64,000 nt of DNA from Buttiauxella brennerae ATCC 51605. Lineage in GTDB: Bacteria; Pseudomonadota; Gammaproteobacteria; Enterobacterales; Enterobacteriaceae. A program made the translations under genes and the position numbers. The number at the start of each line of letters is the position of its first letter. Positions within the stretch are counted from its first letter, which is position 1. The stretch covers positions 1-64,000 of the forward strand of contig NZ_LXER01000001.1 of NCBI RefSeq assembly GCF_001654925.1, given 5' to 3'. Below are positions 9,142 to 19,537 of this stretch, piece after piece. The notes under the pieces are model-generated. The model had not been told where the DNA came from, did not search any database, and saw nothing but the letters and a program-made list of their open reading frames with translations.

Positions 9142-10505
9142 TGGCTAAATATAAGGCGTATCCGGAATATAAGGATTCTGGGGTTGAGTGGTTTGAGAGT
9201 CACCCAATACATTGGCAACAGATACCATGCCGTACTGCGGTATCACATATTGTTGATAAAAATCATGATGGGAAAATCCAGAATTATCTTTCCTTGATGG
9301 CAAGTGTGGGTGTTATTCGTTATGAAGACAAAGGTGACGTAGGGAATAAAAAGCCAGATGATTTAACGAAATGCAAAATTGTTAAAAAAGGGCAATTAGT
9401 CATCAATAGCATGAACTATGGAATTGGTTCATACGGCATGTCTCCTTTTGATGGGGTTTGTAGTCCTGTATATATAATTTTAGAACCAAGGCAAAATACT
9501 TTAAAAAGATATGCACTTCGTATTTTTGAAAACACACCATTTCAAAAGCATTTGGCTACTTTTGGGAATGGAATTCTTGAGCATAGATCCGCTATTAAAT
9601 GGGACGATATCAAAGGGCAGATTATACCATTACCTAGTAAAGACGAGCAAAGTAATATATTGAAATTTCTCGATCACGAAACCGCAAATATCGATAACCT
9701 AATCGAGAAGCAGCAGCAACTGATTGAACTGCTAAAAGAAAAACGTCAGGCAGTGATTAGCCATGCTGTTACGAAAGGGCTAAATTCTGAAGTGCCGATG
9801 AAAGATTCGGGTGTTGAGTGGCTGGGGGAAGTGCCGGAGCATTGGGTATCGGTTCGAGTAAAGCAAATATCTTCATTTATTACTTCTGGCCCAAGAGGTT
9901 GGTCTGATTTTATTACTGATGAAGGAAATGAAATATTTCTTCAAAGTGGTGATTTAAATAATGAACTTGGTCTGCAACTAGATAAAGCAAAACGAGTATC
10001 ACCACCTAAAAATGCTGAGGGTGTACGTACCAGACTGTTCACGGGTGATGTTGTTGTATGTATTACTGGTGCAAATACTGGACGGGTTGCTATTGTCCCT
10101 GAGCTTTCTCAATCAACCTACATTAATCAACATCTGAGTTTGATTCGCCCCAATACATCTATTATTAACTCTGCATTTCTGGGTTATAGCCTTGCATCAT
10201 CTGTCGGGCGTTCATTCTTTGATGTTGCACAATATGGGCTAAAGGAAGGGTTGAGCTTGGGTAATGTAAGCGAAGCACCATTAGCGTTACCTCCTAAACA
10301 TGAACAAGATGCAATCGTAAAATATCTAGAGTCCATCAGAAATAATTATGACAATCTGTCGAGATTATCAACAATCCAGATTGAGTTACTTAAAGAGCGC
10401 CGCACCGCCCTTATCTCCGCCGCCGTCACCGGCAAAATAGACGTGCGTGATTGGGTTGCACCAGACACCAGCGATATCGAGGTATTAGAGGAAGCTACCG
10501 CATGA
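9141..10505 (+). CDS. hsdS: Type I restriction-modification system, specificity subunit
   Basis: HsdS recognises a split DNA target and holds two HsdM and two HsdR subunits. The 454-residue protein shows the usual two-fold plan: each half begins with 'KDSGVEW' (residues 11 and about 216), followed by a target-recognition domain. Helical spacers come next, 'NIDNLIEKQQQLIELLKEKR' in the middle and 'NYDNLSRLSTIQIELLKERR' at the end, each followed by an 'AVI/ALISxAVT' segment. The DNA of both recognition domains (about 9170-9660 and 9850-10370) is visibly richer in A+T than the spacers and hsdM/hsdR, a sign that the domains have been exchanged by recombination. The target sequence cannot be read from the protein. 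The start overlaps hsdM by one base and the end overlaps hsdR by four. Confidence 0.93.
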   Translation: MAKYKAYPEYKDSGVEWFESHPIHWQQIPCRTAVSHIVDKNHDGKIQNYLSLMASVGVIRYEDKGDVGNKKPDDLTKCKIVKKGQLVINSMNYGIGSYGMSPFDGVCSPVYIILEPRQNTLKRYALRIFENTPFQKHLATFGNGILEHRSAIKWDDIKGQIIPLPSKDEQSNILKFLDHETANIDNLIEKQQQLIELLKEKRQAVISHAVTKGLNSEVPMKDSGVEWLGEVPEHWVSVRVKQISSFITSGPRGWSDFITDEGNEIFLQSGDLNNELGLQLDKAKRVSPPKNAEGVRTRLFTGDVVVCITGANTGRVAIVPELSQSTYINQHLSLIRPNTSIINSAFLGYSLASSVGRSFFDVAQYGLKEGLSLGNVSEAPLALPPKHEQDAIVKYLESIRNNYDNLSRLSTIQIELLKERRTALISAAVTGKIDVRDWVAPDTSDIEVLEEATA

Positions 10506-13500
10506 GTATGGATACCACCAAAGAGCTGATTTTCCAGGTTGAAATGATAGCTCAGATGGAAGACAAAGGCTGGATTCGTGGCAAACCAGAAGCCTATGAC
10601 CGCGAACGTGCCTTGTACTCGCAGGATGCCATCGTCTTTGTGCAAAGCACTCAGCCGCTGGAATGGGAAAAATTCTCGAAGATTTACCCCACCGATACCG
10701 AACGCCATTTCCTTGATTTGCTGGTGGCGCAACTTAAAAAAGCCGATAACAACGCCACCGACCAACTGTCGCGTACTTACGGCACGCTGGGCGTATTACG
10801 TCATGGAATCAAAAGCCACAATGCCCGTTTTTCGCTATGCCAGTTTAAACCCGAGCATAATCTCAACCCGGAAACTCTGGCGCGCTATAAACAGAATATC
10901 TGCCGTGTGGTGCCGGAACTGGTTTATAGCCCGTATGCCACCAAAGCGGCACTGGATGAAACTGTCTCAGTAGCCAAGAAGTGGCGTATCGATCTGGTGC
11001 TGTTTATCAACGGCCTGCCGATTGCCACACTTGAGCTGAAATCTGAGTTCAAACAGGCGGTACATAACGCGATTAAACAATATAAGAAAACGCGTTTGCC
11101 GAAAGACCCGGTAACCAACAAACCTGAGCCGCTGCTCACCTTCAAACGTGGCGCACTGGTGCACTTTGCAGTCAGCCAGTATGAAGTGTTTATGGCCACC
11201 AAACTGGCGGGTGATGACACCTTCTTCCTGCCGTTTAACAAAGGCACCAAAGAAGGCGGCGCGGGGAATGAAATCCCCGAAAATGAAAAAGAGTACGCCA
11301 CTAGCTATTTGTGGAATGAAGTCCTGCTGCCGGACAATTTGCTGAAAATCCTCGCCAGTTTTGTACATCTGCAAATTGAAGAAAAAGAAGACTGGAACGG
11401 GCTGAAAGTTAAAAAAGAGAGCCTGATCTTCCCGCGTTACCACCAGTGGGATGTGGTGAATAAACTGATTAGCGCTGCCGCAGATGAAGGCACTGGCCAT
11501 AAATATCTGATCCAGCACAGCGCAGGTTCCGGGAAATCTAACTCTATTGCCTGGACTGCCCACCAGCTTTCCCGGCTGTATGATGAGAAAGGCGAGAAGC
11601 AGTTCCACTCGGTAATTGTGGTCACGGACCGTACCGTGCTGGACGATCAGCTTCAGGACACGATTTACCAGTTTGAACATGCGGATGGCGTGGTCGGGCG
11701 CATTAACAATAAAGAAGGCGATGGCTCAAAATCAGAAAAGCTCGCCAGTGCGTTGGAAAACTCACAGCCGATTATTATCGTTACCATTCAGACCTTCCCG
11801 TTCGTACTGAAAGCCATCGAAAACAGTGTCAGCCTCAAACAGCGCAAATATGCGGTAATTGCTGATGAAGCGCACTCATCACAAAGCGGTTCGACGGCGC
11901 GTCAGCTCAAAGAAGTGCTGATGAAAGACGAAGCGGATGACGATGTGGAGTTGTCTTCGGAAGATATCCTCGATGCCACCATCGCGGCGCGTAAAAACAG
12001 CAGTAATCTTAACTACTATGCGTTTACCGCCACACCAAAGGCCAAAACGCTGGAGCTATTTGGCCGCCGTCCGAACCCTCTCGAACCCGCATCAAAAACT
12101 AATAAGCCGGAAGCCTTCCACGTTTACTCCATGCGCCAGGCCATCGAAGAAGGCTTTATTCTTGATGTGCTGAAGAACTACACCAACTACAAAGTGGCGT
12201 ATAAGTTGCTGCAAAAACTGGACGACCCTGACCGGGAAGTGGACAGTAAAAAAGCCAAAATCAAACTGAACCAGTGGGTCGTGCTGCACGAACACAACGT
12301 CTCGCAAAAAGTAAAAGTGATTGTTGAGCACTACCGCAAACATGTAATGCATTTACTGGGTGGGCAGGCCAAGGCGATGGTCGTCACCAGTTCACGCAAA
12401 GCGGCGGTGCGCTACAAACTGGCGTTTGATAAATACATTGCGGAGAACAACTACCAGAAGATTAACGCCATGGTCGCGTTTTCTGGTGAAGTGGAATTTG
12501 TGGAGAGTGACCACAATAGCCTCGCACTGCTGAACCAGAAGTTTACCGAAACCAATATGAACCCAGGGCTGAAAGGCCGGGATATGCGCAAAGCCTTTGA
12601 TAGCGATGATTATCAAGTAATGCTGGTGGCGAATAAGTTCCAGACCGGTTTTGACCAACCGAAGTTGTGTGCCATGTATGTGGATAAAAAACTGGGTGGC
12701 GTGGAGTGCGTACAGACGTTATCTCGTCTGAACCGCACCTATCCGGGCAAGGCGCAGTCGGGTACTTTCGTTCTCGATTTCTACAACGAACCCGAAGAAA
12801 TTCTTGGGGCCTTCCAGCCTTACTATCAAACGGCTGAACTGACGGATGTCAGCGATCCGCAAAAAGTCTTCGAGTTGTTCCAGAAACTCCGCACCAGCGG
12901 CATCTTCCAGTGGAATGAAGTCGAGCAGTTCTGTGACGCCTTCTTCACGAAAAACAAATCTAACGCCGCGATAAGCAATATCTGCAAGCCTGCTGTTGAG
13001 CGCTGGAAAAAGCGTTACCTCTCTGCGATTGAGGCATATAAGCAGGCAAAAGAGATTTTTGAGCGCACGAAAAAAACCAATGATGTGGTGCTGACCACCA
13101 ATGCTGAAAATAGCTTCAAACAGTGCAAGCAAGAGAAAGACAAGCTGGATATCTTCAAGAAAGATCTCGGCAGTTTTGTCCGTTTTTATGAATTTATGTC
13201 GCAACTCGTTGAGTACGATGACAAAGAGCTAGAGAAGCTCAGCCTGTTCGCACGCCATCTGCGGCCACTGCTTCATGAGCAGCGTATCGAAGAAGATGAG
13301 ATTGATTTAAGTAACGTGGAGATGAGTCATTATCGCTTATCGAAACTGCACGAACAGCATCTAAAACTTCAAGAAGACGCCGAAGAGTACAAAATCGAAC
13401 CGGGCAATGACATCGGTACAGCCAAGCCGAAGGATAAGAAAGAACAGTTTCTGTCGAATATTCTGGCACGCCTGAACGACCTGTTTATCACTGATAATCT

Positions 13501-13762
13501 CACGGACAAAGACATGCTCAGCTGCGTCTATATGGTGCGTGACAAGTTATCGGAAAACCAGGCGGTCATGACGCAACTGGCAAACAATACCTCTGAGCAA
13601 GCGATGTTGGGCGATTTTCCTAAAGCGATTGATGACGCGATTATGGACTGCAACAACGCCCAGCGAGAAATGATGATGCAGTACCTGTCTAACCCGGAAA
13701 TGTCGAAAGGGTTTGCGCGAATGATGTTCGATGTGATGAAGGGGGATCTGAGTCTTCGCTAA
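10502..13762 (+). CDS. hsdR: Type I restriction-modification system, endonuclease/translocase subunit
   Basis: HsdR translocates DNA with ATP and cuts unmodified DNA away from the recognition site. The start at 10502 (ATGA overlap with hsdS) gives 1086 residues; an upstream extension to 10451 only reads through hsdS. The N-terminal PD-(D/E)xK nuclease is seen as D164 ... E178-L-K180 within 'WRIDLVLFINGLPIATLELK'. The superfamily 2 motor follows, with Walker A 'HSAGSGKSNS' (about 339-348), DEAH box at 454-457 and 'TATPK' further on. The C-terminal helical domain binds the HsdM/HsdS core. All catalytic motifs are present, so the enzyme looks functional. Its end lies 67 bases from the 3' end of ileX. 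Confidence 0.95.
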   Translation: MSMDTTKELIFQVEMIAQMEDKGWIRGKPEAYDRERALYSQDAIVFVQSTQPLEWEKFSKIYPTDTERHFLDLLVAQLKKADNNATDQLSRTYGTLGVLRHGIKSHNARFSLCQFKPEHNLNPETLARYKQNICRVVPELVYSPYATKAALDETVSVAKKWRIDLVLFINGLPIATLELKSEFKQAVHNAIKQYKKTRLPKDPVTNKPEPLLTFKRGALVHFAVSQYEVFMATKLAGDDTFFLPFNKGTKEGGAGNEIPENEKEYATSYLWNEVLLPDNLLKILASFVHLQIEEKEDWNGLKVKKESLIFPRYHQWDVVNKLISAAADEGTGHKYLIQHSAGSGKSNSIAWTAHQLSRLYDEKGEKQFHSVIVVTDRTVLDDQLQDTIYQFEHADGVVGRINNKEGDGSKSEKLASALENSQPIIIVTIQTFPFVLKAIENSVSLKQRKYAVIADEAHSSQSGSTARQLKEVLMKDEADDDVELSSEDILDATIAARKNSSNLNYYAFTATPKAKTLELFGRRPNPLEPASKTNKPEAFHVYSMRQAIEEGFILDVLKNYTNYKVAYKLLQKLDDPDREVDSKKAKIKLNQWVVLHEHNVSQKVKVIVEHYRKHVMHLLGGQAKAMVVTSSRKAAVRYKLAFDKYIAENNYQKINAMVAFSGEVEFVESDHNSLALLNQKFTETNMNPGLKGRDMRKAFDSDDYQVMLVANKFQTGFDQPKLCAMYVDKKLGGVECVQTLSRLNRTYPGKAQSGTFVLDFYNEPEEILGAFQPYYQTAELTDVSDPQKVFELFQKLRTSGIFQWNEVEQFCDAFFTKNKSNAAISNICKPAVERWKKRYLSAIEAYKQAKEIFERTKKTNDVVLTTNAENSFKQCKQEKDKLDIFKKDLGSFVRFYEFMSQLVEYDDKELEKLSLFARHLRPLLHEQRIEEDEIDLSNVEMSHYRLSKLHEQHLKLQEDAEEYKIEPGNDIGTAKPKDKKEQFLSNILARLNDLFITDNLTDKDMLSCVYMVRDKLSENQAVMTQLANNTSEQAMLGDFPKAIDDAIMDCNNAQREMMMQYLSNPEMSKGFARMMFDVMKGDLSLR

Positions 13763-13788
13763 TCAGGCAGATTACGTCCGAAAACTAA

Positions 13789-13820
13789 AAGGAGTTAGAC
13801 TATTTCTCATCTAACTCCTT
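13789..13820. terminator. Bidirectional terminator between hsdR and ileX
   Basis: A perfect 11-bp inverted repeat, AAGGAGTTAGA / TCTAACTCCTT (13789-13799 and 13810-13820) with a 10-base loop. T-rich sequence follows on both strands: GTTTTATTT on the plus side for hsdR and TTTTAGTTTT on the minus side for the tRNA. It can therefore end both convergent transcripts. Confidence 0.8.
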
Positions 13821-13828
13821 GTTTTATT

Positions 13829-13904
13829 TGGTGGCCCCTGCTGGACTTGAACCAGCGACCAAGCGATTATGAGTCGCCTGCTCTAACCACTGAGCTAAGG
13901 GGCC
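13829..13904 (-). tRNA. ileX: tRNA-Ile2 (CAU anticodon, lysidine-modified)
   Basis: A 76-base cloverleaf including the encoded 3' CCA. The acceptor arms GGCCCCT and AGGGGCC pair, the D arm has AGCTCAGTGGTTAGAGC, and the T arm has GGTTCAAGTCC. The anticodon triplet is CAT at 13869-13871. The sequence matches E. coli ileX, as far as memory allows, so this is the minor isoleucine tRNA whose C34 is converted to lysidine by TilS to read AUA, not a methionine tRNA. In E. coli ileX also lies next to rpoD. The type I restriction operon begins just beyond its 3' end, a usual place for foreign DNA to enter, but no repeat of the tRNA end was found on the far side. Confidence 0.95.
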
Positions 13905-13914
13905 GTGGCGCAGG

Positions 13915-13943
13915 ATTATAATGTAACTTGGCGCTTCAATCCA
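13915..13943 (-). promoter_or_regulatory. Putative sigma-70 promoter of ileX
   Basis: On the minus strand a perfect -10 box TATAAT (13915-13920) lies 10 bases ahead of the mature tRNA. Seventeen bases further up is a weak -35 candidate TGGATT (13938-13943). The perfect -10 and its position support a promoter. The -35 is poor. Confidence 0.55.
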
Positions 13944-14069
13944 GTGATTGCGTGACATCTGCTGTTTTTATAATCAAAGCCTAATCAAACTCTTATACTT
14001 TTCACTTCTGGTATTTTCGCAGGCAATAAGGGAAGGAATACAGATGGGAATTGTTTTCGTGCAGGCATA

Positions 14070-14096
14070 AAAAAGCCCTCACGAGGAGGGCTTTTT
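14070..14096 (-). terminator. Intrinsic terminator of the rpsU-dnaG-rpoD operon
   Basis: An 11-bp stem, AAAAAGCCCTC / GAGGGCTTTTT, with a five-base loop, 16 bases beyond the rpoD stop. Read on the minus strand, the hairpin ends in a U-run. It closes the macromolecular synthesis operon before ileX. Confidence 0.85.
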
Positions 14097-14111
14097 AGAA
14101 GGGCGATAAGA

Positions 14112-15950
14112 TTAATCGTCCAGGAAGCTACGCAGTACTTCAGAACGGCTTGGGTGGCGCAGTTTGCGCAGTGCCTTCGCTTCAATCTGACGGATACGTT
14201 CACGGGTAACGTCGAACTGTTTACCCACTTCTTCCAGCGTGTGGTCGGTGTTCATATCGATACCGAAACGCATACGCAGAACTTTCGCTTCACGCGCTGT
14301 CAGGCCCGCAAGCACATCGTGAGTCGCATTACGCAGGCTCTCTGATGTTGCAGAGTCCAGTGGCAGCTCGAGGGTGGTATCCTCGATGAAATCACCCAGA
14401 TGCGAATCTTCATCGTCGCCGATTGGCGTTTCCATGGAGATTGGCTCTTTAGCGATTTTCAGCACTTTACGGATTTTGTCTTCCGGCATCAGCATACGTT
14501 CAGCCAATTCTTCCGGCGTTGGCTCACGGCCCATCTCTTGCAGCATCTGGCGCGAAATACGGTTGAGTTTGTTGATTGTCTCAATCATATGCACTGGAAT
14601 ACGGATGGTACGCGCCTGGTCGGCGATAGAGCGTGTGATAGCCTGGCGAATCCACCATGTTGCATAAGTAGAGAACTTATAACCACGACGGTATTCAAAC
14701 TTATCAACCGCTTTCATCAGGCCGATGTTGCCTTCCTGAATCAAGTCGAGGAATTGCAGACCACGGTTGGTGTATTTCTTGGCTATCGAAATAACCAGAC
14801 GTAAGTTTGCTTCAACCATCTCTTTCTTCGCACGACGAGCTTTCGCTTCACCGATGGACATACGACGGTTGATATCTTTAACCTGCTCAATGGTCAGGCC
14901 GGTTTCTTCTTCAATCTGTTGCAGTTTCTGCAGGCTACGATGCACGTCATCAGAAACGTCATGCAGCTTCTCAGACCATGGCTTGTTCATTGCGATGGCC
15001 GCGTTGAACCAGGTTTCGCTGGTTTCGTTGCCAGTGAACAGTGTGATGAAGTTTTTCTTCGGCATTTTGCACTGTTCAACACACAATCTCATGATGAGGC
15101 GTTCTTGCGTACGAACACGGTCCATCATGACGCGCATGCTGTTTACCAGGTAGTCAAATTGCTTCGGCACCAGGCGGAACTGTTTGAATACTTCAGACAG
15201 TTGCTGAATTTCAGCTGCGGAATCTGCGTGAGCACGACCTTTCGCTTTGATGGTGTCGCGAGTACGTTCGTACTGCGTGCGCAGTTCGCCGAATTTCTCA
15301 CGAGCGAGTTCTGGGTCGATGCTGTTGTCATCGTCCGCGTCGTCGTCTTCATCTTCCTCATCGTCAGTCGTACTGTTTTCTTCGCTAGTCAGCTCAGAAC
15401 CAATGTGAGTGGCGGTAGGGGCAAGATCTTCTTCAGCATTCGGGTCAACAAATCCGGTGATCAAATCAGACAGACGAGCTTCTTCTGCTTCAACACGATC
15501 GTACTGCTCAAGCAGATAAGTGATCGCTTCCGGATATTCGGCAACGGAGCACTGCACTTGGTTGATACCATCTTCGATACGCTTAGCGATATCGATTTCA
15601 CCCTCACGGGTTAACAGCTCAACGGTACCCATTTCACGCATATACATGCGAACCGGGTCAGTAGTACGCCCGATTTCGGATTCTACGCTGGACAGTACTT
15701 GAGCGGCAGCTTCTTCCGCATCTTCGTCTGTGTTGTTTGAATTTTCAGCAAGCAACAGGTCATCGGCGTCAGGTGCTTCTTCCATCACCTGAATGCCCAT
15801 GTCATTGATCATTTGGATGATGTCTTCGATCTGATCAGAGTCGACGATATCTTCCGGCAGATGGTCATTGACCTCGGCATAGGTCAGATAGCCTTGCTCC
15901 TTGCCCTTGGTAACAAGAAGTTTAAGCTGTGACTGCGGGTTTTGCTCCAT
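14112..15950 (-). CDS. rpoD: RNA polymerase primary sigma factor (sigma-70)
   Basis: RpoD directs RNA polymerase to housekeeping promoters. The 612-residue protein (E. coli 613) has region 1.1 at the N-terminus, region 1.2 '[20 protein letters not shown]' (about residues 96-115), and the non-conserved acidic segment '[14 protein letters not shown]' near residue 200. Region 2 includes '[20 protein letters not shown]' for -10 melting, and region 4.2 '[20 protein letters not shown]' for -35 recognition. It is the last gene of rpsU-dnaG-rpoD, with a 154-base gap after dnaG. In E. coli an internal heat-shock promoter within dnaG also serves rpoD; this was not verified here. E. coli carries mug between rpoD and ileX, whereas here only about 200 bases separate them. 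Confidence 0.99.
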   Translation of the reverse strand: MEQNPQSQLKLLVTKGKEQGYLTYAEVNDHLPEDIVDSDQIEDIIQMINDMGIQVMEEAPDADDLLLAENSNNTDEDAEEAAAQVLSSVESEIGRTTDPVRMYMREMGTVELLTREGEIDIAKRIEDGINQVQCSVAEYPEAITYLLEQYDRVEAEEARLSDLITGFVDPNAEEDLAPTATHIGSELTSEENSTTDDEEDEDDDADDDNSIDPELAREKFGELRTQYERTRDTIKAKGRAHADSAAEIQQLSEVFKQFRLVPKQFDYLVNSMRVMMDRVRTQERLIMRLCVEQCKMPKKNFITLFTGNETSETWFNAAIAMNKPWSEKLHDVSDDVHRSLQKLQQIEEETGLTIEQVKDINRRMSIGEAKARRAKKEMVEANLRLVISIAKKYTNRGLQFLDLIQEGNIGLMKAVDKFEYRRGYKFSTYATWWIRQAITRSIADQARTIRIPVHMIETINKLNRISRQMLQEMGREPTPEELAERMLMPEDKIRKVLKIAKEPISMETPIGDDEDSHLGDFIEDTTLELPLDSATSESLRNATHDVLAGLTAREAKVLRMRFGIDMNTDHTLEEVGKQFDVTRERIRQIEAKALRKLRHPSRSEVLRSFLDD

Positions 15951-16104
15951 AAGACGGTATCCACACTTCAGTATTAGGGTTGGTGTCGGTCGGCGAAACC
16001 GCCAACAATAACGTAACGAGGGCTGACTTATTTTATTGCCGCTGCCCTTCCTTGCGGCGTTCGGGTTTGACCCGATTAATGTTCGGCACTTAAGCCGATA
16101 AGAT

Positions 16105-17850
16105 TTACTTTTTCGCGCGCGATTGTGTAATCACACGGACTTCCTCACGCTCCACCGGGGTAAGCCCCGTCGTTCTGGAACGTGCCATCAATTCTTCAAA
16201 CCTCAACTCCAGCACGGAATCAAACATATGTTCCAGTGCATCGTTGAATGTTTTTTCTGCGATGTCCTTATCTGCTATATCGTCCCATGAAGAGAGTTTT
16301 TCAAGGGTGGCGGCTTCATTTGTGCCGCGATATAGCTCTAAAAGCTGCCCGGTGTTGATACCCGGTTGCGCCAGACAGGTGTTAACCAGGTCGATAAAGA
16401 GTTTCAACCCTGGCAACTTCGCCTGTTCCAGACCATTTAGCGGTGGCACATTCGGTGCCAGCTCTGGATTCTGAACCAGTAGTCCTATCAGTATACGCAT
16501 GGTTGTGCGTTTTAGCTGTGGAGCCGGGCGCGGGGTATTGCTTTCCGCAAGCTTTGGCATCAGCTTTTCAAGCTGGTTATCGTCCAGAATACCCAGTTTG
16601 TTTCCCAGTTCCTGACGCAGATAAATGCGCAAAGTTTCACCAGGTACCTGAGTAATCAGGGGTAATGCAAGGGTGCTCAAACGCGCTCGGCCATCAGGTG
16701 AACTCAAATCGACCTGTGGCATCAGGCTATTAAAAAGAAACGTAGAAAGCGGCATGGCATGTTCCATTCGCGCTTCAAATGCTTCTTTTCCTTCTTTACG
16801 CACCAGCGTATCGGGGTCTTCACCGTCCGGCAGGAACATAAAGCGTAACTGACGCCCGTCTGTCATATAAGGTAGTGCAGTTTCCAGAGCACGCCATGCG
16901 GCATCTCTCCCTGCGCGATCCCCGTCATAACAACAGACAACGGTATCAGTCACCCGGAACAGCAGTTGGATATGGTCGGCGGTGGTTGCGGTGCCCAGTG
17001 AGGCAACGGCGTAAGAAATGCCATATTGCGCCAGTGCCACCACATCCATGTAACCTTCAACAACCAATAAACGTGCTGGTTCTGGCTGGCTCTGTTGAGC
17101 TTCATACAGGCCATAGAGCTGGCGGCCTTTATGGAAAATATCGGTTTCCGGGGAGTTCAGGTATTTCGGCTGACCATCGCCCAGCACACGGCCACCAAAA
17201 CCAATTACCCGGCCACGCTTGTCGCGGATGGGGAACATCACCCTTTCGCGGAAGCGGTCGTAACTGCGCCCCTGATCGTTGGTTACCAACATGCCTGCGT
17301 CCGTCAGAGCCTGACGGTTTTCGCTATTTCCACCAAAACGCTTTAAGACGTTATCCCAACCGGGAGGGGCATAGCCGATGGCGAAATGTTGAATAACTTC
17401 AGCACTTAAACCACGCCGTTCCAGATACTGGCGAGCAGGTTCAGCTGATTGTTGATTCAGAGATTGCTGATAGAAGGCATTCAGGCCATCCATCAATTGA
17501 TAAAGACTTTGCCGTTGATGACGCTCAATCTGGCTTGGTCCGCTACCGACTTCGTAAGGCACTTCAAGATTGTGCATTGCCGACAGTTCTTCAACGCTCT
17601 CGACAAACTCAAGTTTGTCATAGTTCATTAAAAAATCGATGGCGTTGCCATGTGCCCCACAGCCGAAGCAATGGTAAAACTGTTTTTCACCGTTTACGGT
17701 GAAAGAGGGGGTTTTTTCGTTATGGAACGGACAGCACGCATGGTAGTTCTTGCCCTGCTTTTTGAGCTTAACACGGGCATCTATCAGATCGATGATGTCG
17801 GTGCGAGCCAGCAAGTCATTGATGAAAACACGTGGAATTCGTCCAGCCAT
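16105..17850 (-). CDS. dnaG: DNA primase
   Basis: DnaG makes RNA primers for chromosomal replication when recruited by the DnaB helicase. The 581-residue protein (E. coli length) has the N-terminal CHC2 zinc ribbon with ligands C40, H43, C61 and C64 ('[12 protein letters not shown]' and '[10 protein letters not shown]'). The TOPRIM catalytic core follows, with '[15 protein letters not shown]' and '[12 protein letters not shown]' holding the conserved E and DxD residues. The C-terminal helicase-binding domain (about residues 435-581) ends '[12 protein letters not shown]'. It is the middle gene of the rpsU-dnaG-rpoD operon, separated from rpsU by a leaky terminator that keeps its expression low. 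Confidence 0.99.
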   Translation of the reverse strand: MAGRIPRVFINDLLARTDIIDLIDARVKLKKQGKNYHACCPFHNEKTPSFTVNGEKQFYHCFGCGAHGNAIDFLMNYDKLEFVESVEELSAMHNLEVPYEVGSGPSQIERHQRQSLYQLMDGLNAFYQQSLNQQSAEPARQYLERRGLSAEVIQHFAIGYAPPGWDNVLKRFGGNSENRQALTDAGMLVTNDQGRSYDRFRERVMFPIRDKRGRVIGFGGRVLGDGQPKYLNSPETDIFHKGRQLYGLYEAQQSQPEPARLLVVEGYMDVVALAQYGISYAVASLGTATTADHIQLLFRVTDTVVCCYDGDRAGRDAAWRALETALPYMTDGRQLRFMFLPDGEDPDTLVRKEGKEAFEARMEHAMPLSTFLFNSLMPQVDLSSPDGRARLSTLALPLITQVPGETLRIYLRQELGNKLGILDDNQLEKLMPKLAESNTPRPAPQLKRTTMRILIGLLVQNPELAPNVPPLNGLEQAKLPGLKLFIDLVNTCLAQPGINTGQLLELYRGTNEAATLEKLSSWDDIADKDIAEKTFNDALEHMFDSVLELRFEELMARSRTTGLTPVEREEVRVITQSRAKK

Positions 17851-17935
17851 AGGCCCCGTTTGGTACTCGGCGATCTTTCAGGTTTGCGATGAAGATGCAG
17901 ATTGAAAGTGCAGAAGTATGTCAGTTCATGAACGA

Positions 17936-17968
17936 AAATAAGCCGCGCATTCCTTTCGGAAGCACGGC
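17936..17968 (-). terminator. Internal terminator between rpsU and dnaG
   Basis: On the minus strand, after rpsU, a hairpin with a GAAA tetraloop (arms GCCGTGCTTCC and GGAATGCGCGGC, one bulged base and one G-U pair) is followed by TTATTTT. It matches the partial terminator known between rpsU and dnaG in E. coli, which lets only part of the transcripts continue into dnaG and rpoD. Confidence 0.75.
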
Positions 17969-18016
17969 CTTTACAACTACTACTAGTCTGTTTTGGAGGA
18001 GTGAACCCCCAAGAAA

Positions 18017-18479
<463 letters not shown>

Positions 18480-19493
18480 ATGCGCGTACTGGGTATAGAG
18501 ACATCCTGTGATGAAACTGGCATCGCCATTTATGACGATGAAAACGGGTTATTAGCTAATCAATTGTATAGTCAGGTTAAATTACATGCTGACTACGGCG
18601 GCGTGGTGCCGGAGCTTGCCTCCCGTGACCATGTGCGCAAAACCGTGCCATTGATTCAGGCAGCTTTAAAAGAAGCAGGATTAACCGCAAAAGATATTGA
18701 CGGAGTCGCCTATACCGCAGGGCCTGGTTTGGTCGGTGCGTTATTGGTGGGGGCAACGATTGGTCGCTCGCTGGCGTTTGCATGGGATGTTCCCGCTGTG
18801 CCGGTTCATCATATGGAAGGGCATCTATTAGCGCCGATGCTGGAAGATAACCCGCCAGCGTTTCCGTTTGTCGCATTGCTGGTTTCCGGTGGTCACACAC
18901 AGTTGATCAGTGTTACCGGAATTGGGCAATACGAATTGCTGGGTGAGTCGATTGATGACGCAGCCGGTGAAGCCTTTGATAAAACGGCTAAATTACTTGG
19001 GCTGGATTACCCCGGCGGCCCGATGCTGTCAAAAATGGCATCACAAGGCACTGCAGGGCGCTTTATGTTCCCACGCCCGATGACTGACCGCCCTGGTCTT
19101 GATTTCAGCTTCTCCGGCCTGAAAACATTTGCGGCGAACACCATTCGTGGCAATGATGCCGACCCGCAAACCCGTGCCGATATCGCACGTGCGTTTGAAG
19201 ATGCCGTTGTGGATACGCTGGCAATTAAATGCAAACGCGCATTGGATCAAACAGGTTTCAAACGTCTGGTCATGGCGGGTGGTGTGAGTGCAAACCGCAC
19301 ACTGCGAGTGCGCATGGAAGAGATGATGACAAAACGCCGTGGGGAAGTGTTCTACGCGCGTCCTGAATTCTGCACCGATAATGGCGCGATGATCGCCTAT
19401 GCAGGCATGATTCGTCTTAAAGCGGGAACGGCAGGGGAATTGAGCGTAACCGTTCGCCCACGCTGGCCGCTGGCAGAGTTACCTGCGGCGTAA
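18480..19493 (+). CDS. tsaD: tRNA N6-threonylcarbamoyladenosine synthase catalytic subunit
   Basis: TsaD, with TsaB and TsaE, moves threonylcarbamoyl from TC-AMP to A37 of tRNAs that read ANN codons. The 337-residue protein (E. coli length) has the ASKHA fold: '[15 protein letters not shown]' at the N-terminus, metal ligands in '[11 protein letters not shown]' (H111 and H115), '[11 protein letters not shown]', and the third ligand aspartate near residue 300 in '[14 protein letters not shown]'. Conserved single gene divergent from rpsU. In E. coli the ttd (tartrate) genes stand between tsaD and plsY; here tsaD and plsY are direct neighbours and converge on one terminator. Confidence 0.98.
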   Translation: MRVLGIETSCDETGIAIYDDENGLLANQLYSQVKLHADYGGVVPELASRDHVRKTVPLIQAALKEAGLTAKDIDGVAYTAGPGLVGALLVGATIGRSLAFAWDVPAVPVHHMEGHLLAPMLEDNPPAFPFVALLVSGGHTQLISVTGIGQYELLGESIDDAAGEAFDKTAKLLGLDYPGGPMLSKMASQGTAGRFMFPRPMTDRPGLDFSFSGLKTFAANTIRGNDADPQTRADIARAFEDAVVDTLAIKCKRALDQTGFKRLVMAGGVSANRTLRVRMEEMMTKRRGEVFYARPEFCTDNGAMIAYAGMIRLKAGTAGELSVTVRPRWPLAELPAA

Positions 19494-19515
19494 AAACTTT
19501 GCAGAATTAGTCGAG

Positions 19516-19537
19516 AAGGAGTGAGCAATCACTCCTT
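19516..19537. terminator. Terminator shared by tsaD and plsY
   Basis: A 9-bp stem AAGGAGTGA / TCACTCCTT with a GCAA tetraloop, followed on the plus strand by a run of T residues. It ends tsaD. The plsY stop codon (19529-19531) lies inside the right arm, so plsY coding sequence and tsaD terminator share bases. Confidence 0.85.

Noticed and set aside
14154-15702. Long plus-strand frames opposite rpoD (up to 231 codons)
   Set aside because: They mirror the codon bias of rpoD, have no ribosome sites and no recognisable domains; shadows of the real gene.
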